Assembly (NCBI RefSeq): GCF_006715395.1 | Contig: NZ_VFNC01000002.1 | Span: 1,984,001-2,048,000, forward strand | Source of the DNA: Streptomyces sp. SLBN-31 | Lineage (GTDB): Bacteria; Actinomycetota; Actinomycetes; Streptomycetales; Streptomycetaceae | DNA: 64,000 bases | Reading direction: 5' to 3' | Shown here: positions 63,643 to 64,000 of the stretch, one piece after another | Position numbering within the stretch: position 1 is the stretch's first letter | How the letters are laid out: every line of letters begins with the position of its first letter | Position numbers and translations under genes: made by a program | Notes under the pieces: generated by a model | What the model was told of the DNA's origin: nothing | Database searches by the model: none | What the model saw: only the letters and a program-made list of their open reading frames with translations

Positions 63643-64000
63643 TCAGCCGACGCTCACGCCGTAGTAGCTCAGCGCCTCGGTGACCGGCTGGAAGAAGGTC
63701 GTGCCGCCGGAGGTGCAGTTGCCGCTGCCGCCGGAGGTCAGACCGTAGGCCACGGTGCCCGCGTACAGCGGACCGCCGCTGTCGCCGCCCTCGGCGCAGA
63801 CCGTGGTCTGGATCAGACCGGAGACGACGTCGCCGCCGCCGTAGTTGACGGTGGCGTTCAGCGCGGTGACCCGGCCGCTGTGCGTACCGGTGGTGGAGCC
63901 GCGGCGGTACACGGTCGTGCCGACGCTCGGGGTGGCCGCGCTGGTGATGGTCTGGCTGCCGACCGTGCTCGGGTGCGAGACCGAGGAGTTGGTGTAGCGC
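63643..64000 (-). CDS. S1 serine protease, streptogrisin type, C-terminal part
   Basis: The 3' 119 codons of a streptogrisin-type gene run off the window end. Visible are [20 protein letters not shown], the nucleophile Ser in [10 protein letters not shown] and the ending [17 protein letters not shown], which closely parallels the end of the protease at 61.3 kb ([17 protein letters not shown]). The catalytic His and Asp, prodomain and signal lie outside the window. The two genes are likely paralogues separated by the slipin gene. Confidence 0.9.
   Translation of the reverse strand, partial: RYTNSSVSHPSTVGSQTITSAATPSVGTTVYRRGSTTGTHSGRVTALNATVNYGGGDVVSGLIQTTVCAEGGDSGGPLYAGTVAYGLTSGGSGNCTSGGTTFFQPVTEALSYYGVSVG

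Overview
This is a Streptomyces-type chromosome segment. The evidence is very high GC with strong third-position GC bias, GTG and TTG starts, many 4-base ATGA/GTGA gene overlaps, secreted streptogrisin-type proteases, a chitin-active AA10 protein with an LAETG sorting tail, a class F sortase, and the dispersed Streptomyces intergenic motif built on GGGGCGCGGGGAACTGCGCG. No rRNA, tRNA, phage, insertion sequence, CRISPR array or replication origin was seen. Most of it looks like ordinary chromosome rather than an island.

Layout. 1-9.8 kb: transporters (EamA, two MFS, CitMHS), an ADH/ALDH pair, an orphan sugar-type ABC ATPase and a class F sortase whose reading frame is broken. 9.9-12.2 kb: a molybdopterin oxidoreductase. 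12.2-18.4 kb: a two-gene cassette, an alpha/beta hydrolase translationally coupled to a 1,808-residue protein that joins a caspase-like (C14) protease, a STAND/NACHT-type NTPase and a long WD40 beta-propeller region. This is the most interesting system in the window. 18.5-26 kb: regulators, homogentisate dioxygenase, a type ISP-like protein, an 89-bp tandem repeat, and a TetR/DrrAB exporter locus with two matching operators. 26.1-34.7 kb: an ECF sigma factor and its RskA-type anti-sigma, divergent from DUF4331, TPR, NicO metal transporter and Ser/Thr kinase genes, with matching SigK-like promoters facing both ways. 35.7-44.3 kb: an extracellular polysaccharide locus (two GT2 enzymes, a deacetylase, a flippase-glycosyltransferase fusion and a GH39-like hydrolase).

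44.5-52.8 kb: assorted small genes (AAA ATPase, DUF72, GntR, GNAT, DUF402, a methyltransferase under tandem damage-type motifs, a broken GNAT gene, a wall-anchored LPMO, a secreted lipase with a Crp-type palindrome, and a MarR/cupin pair with twin operators). 52.8-57.5 kb: an SOS mutagenesis pair, dnaE2 plus an ImuB-like Y-family protein that lacks catalytic acids, behind two LexA boxes. 57.5-64 kb: an ABC-2-type membrane protein, AdhE, two streptogrisin-type proteases (the second cut by the window edge) and an SPFH/slipin protein between them.

Three reading frames (the sortase, the small gene before it and a GNAT gene) each need one extra base to be intact, which points to base-calling losses in GC-rich runs or to real decay. 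All functional statements rest on motifs read by eye. No database search was run.
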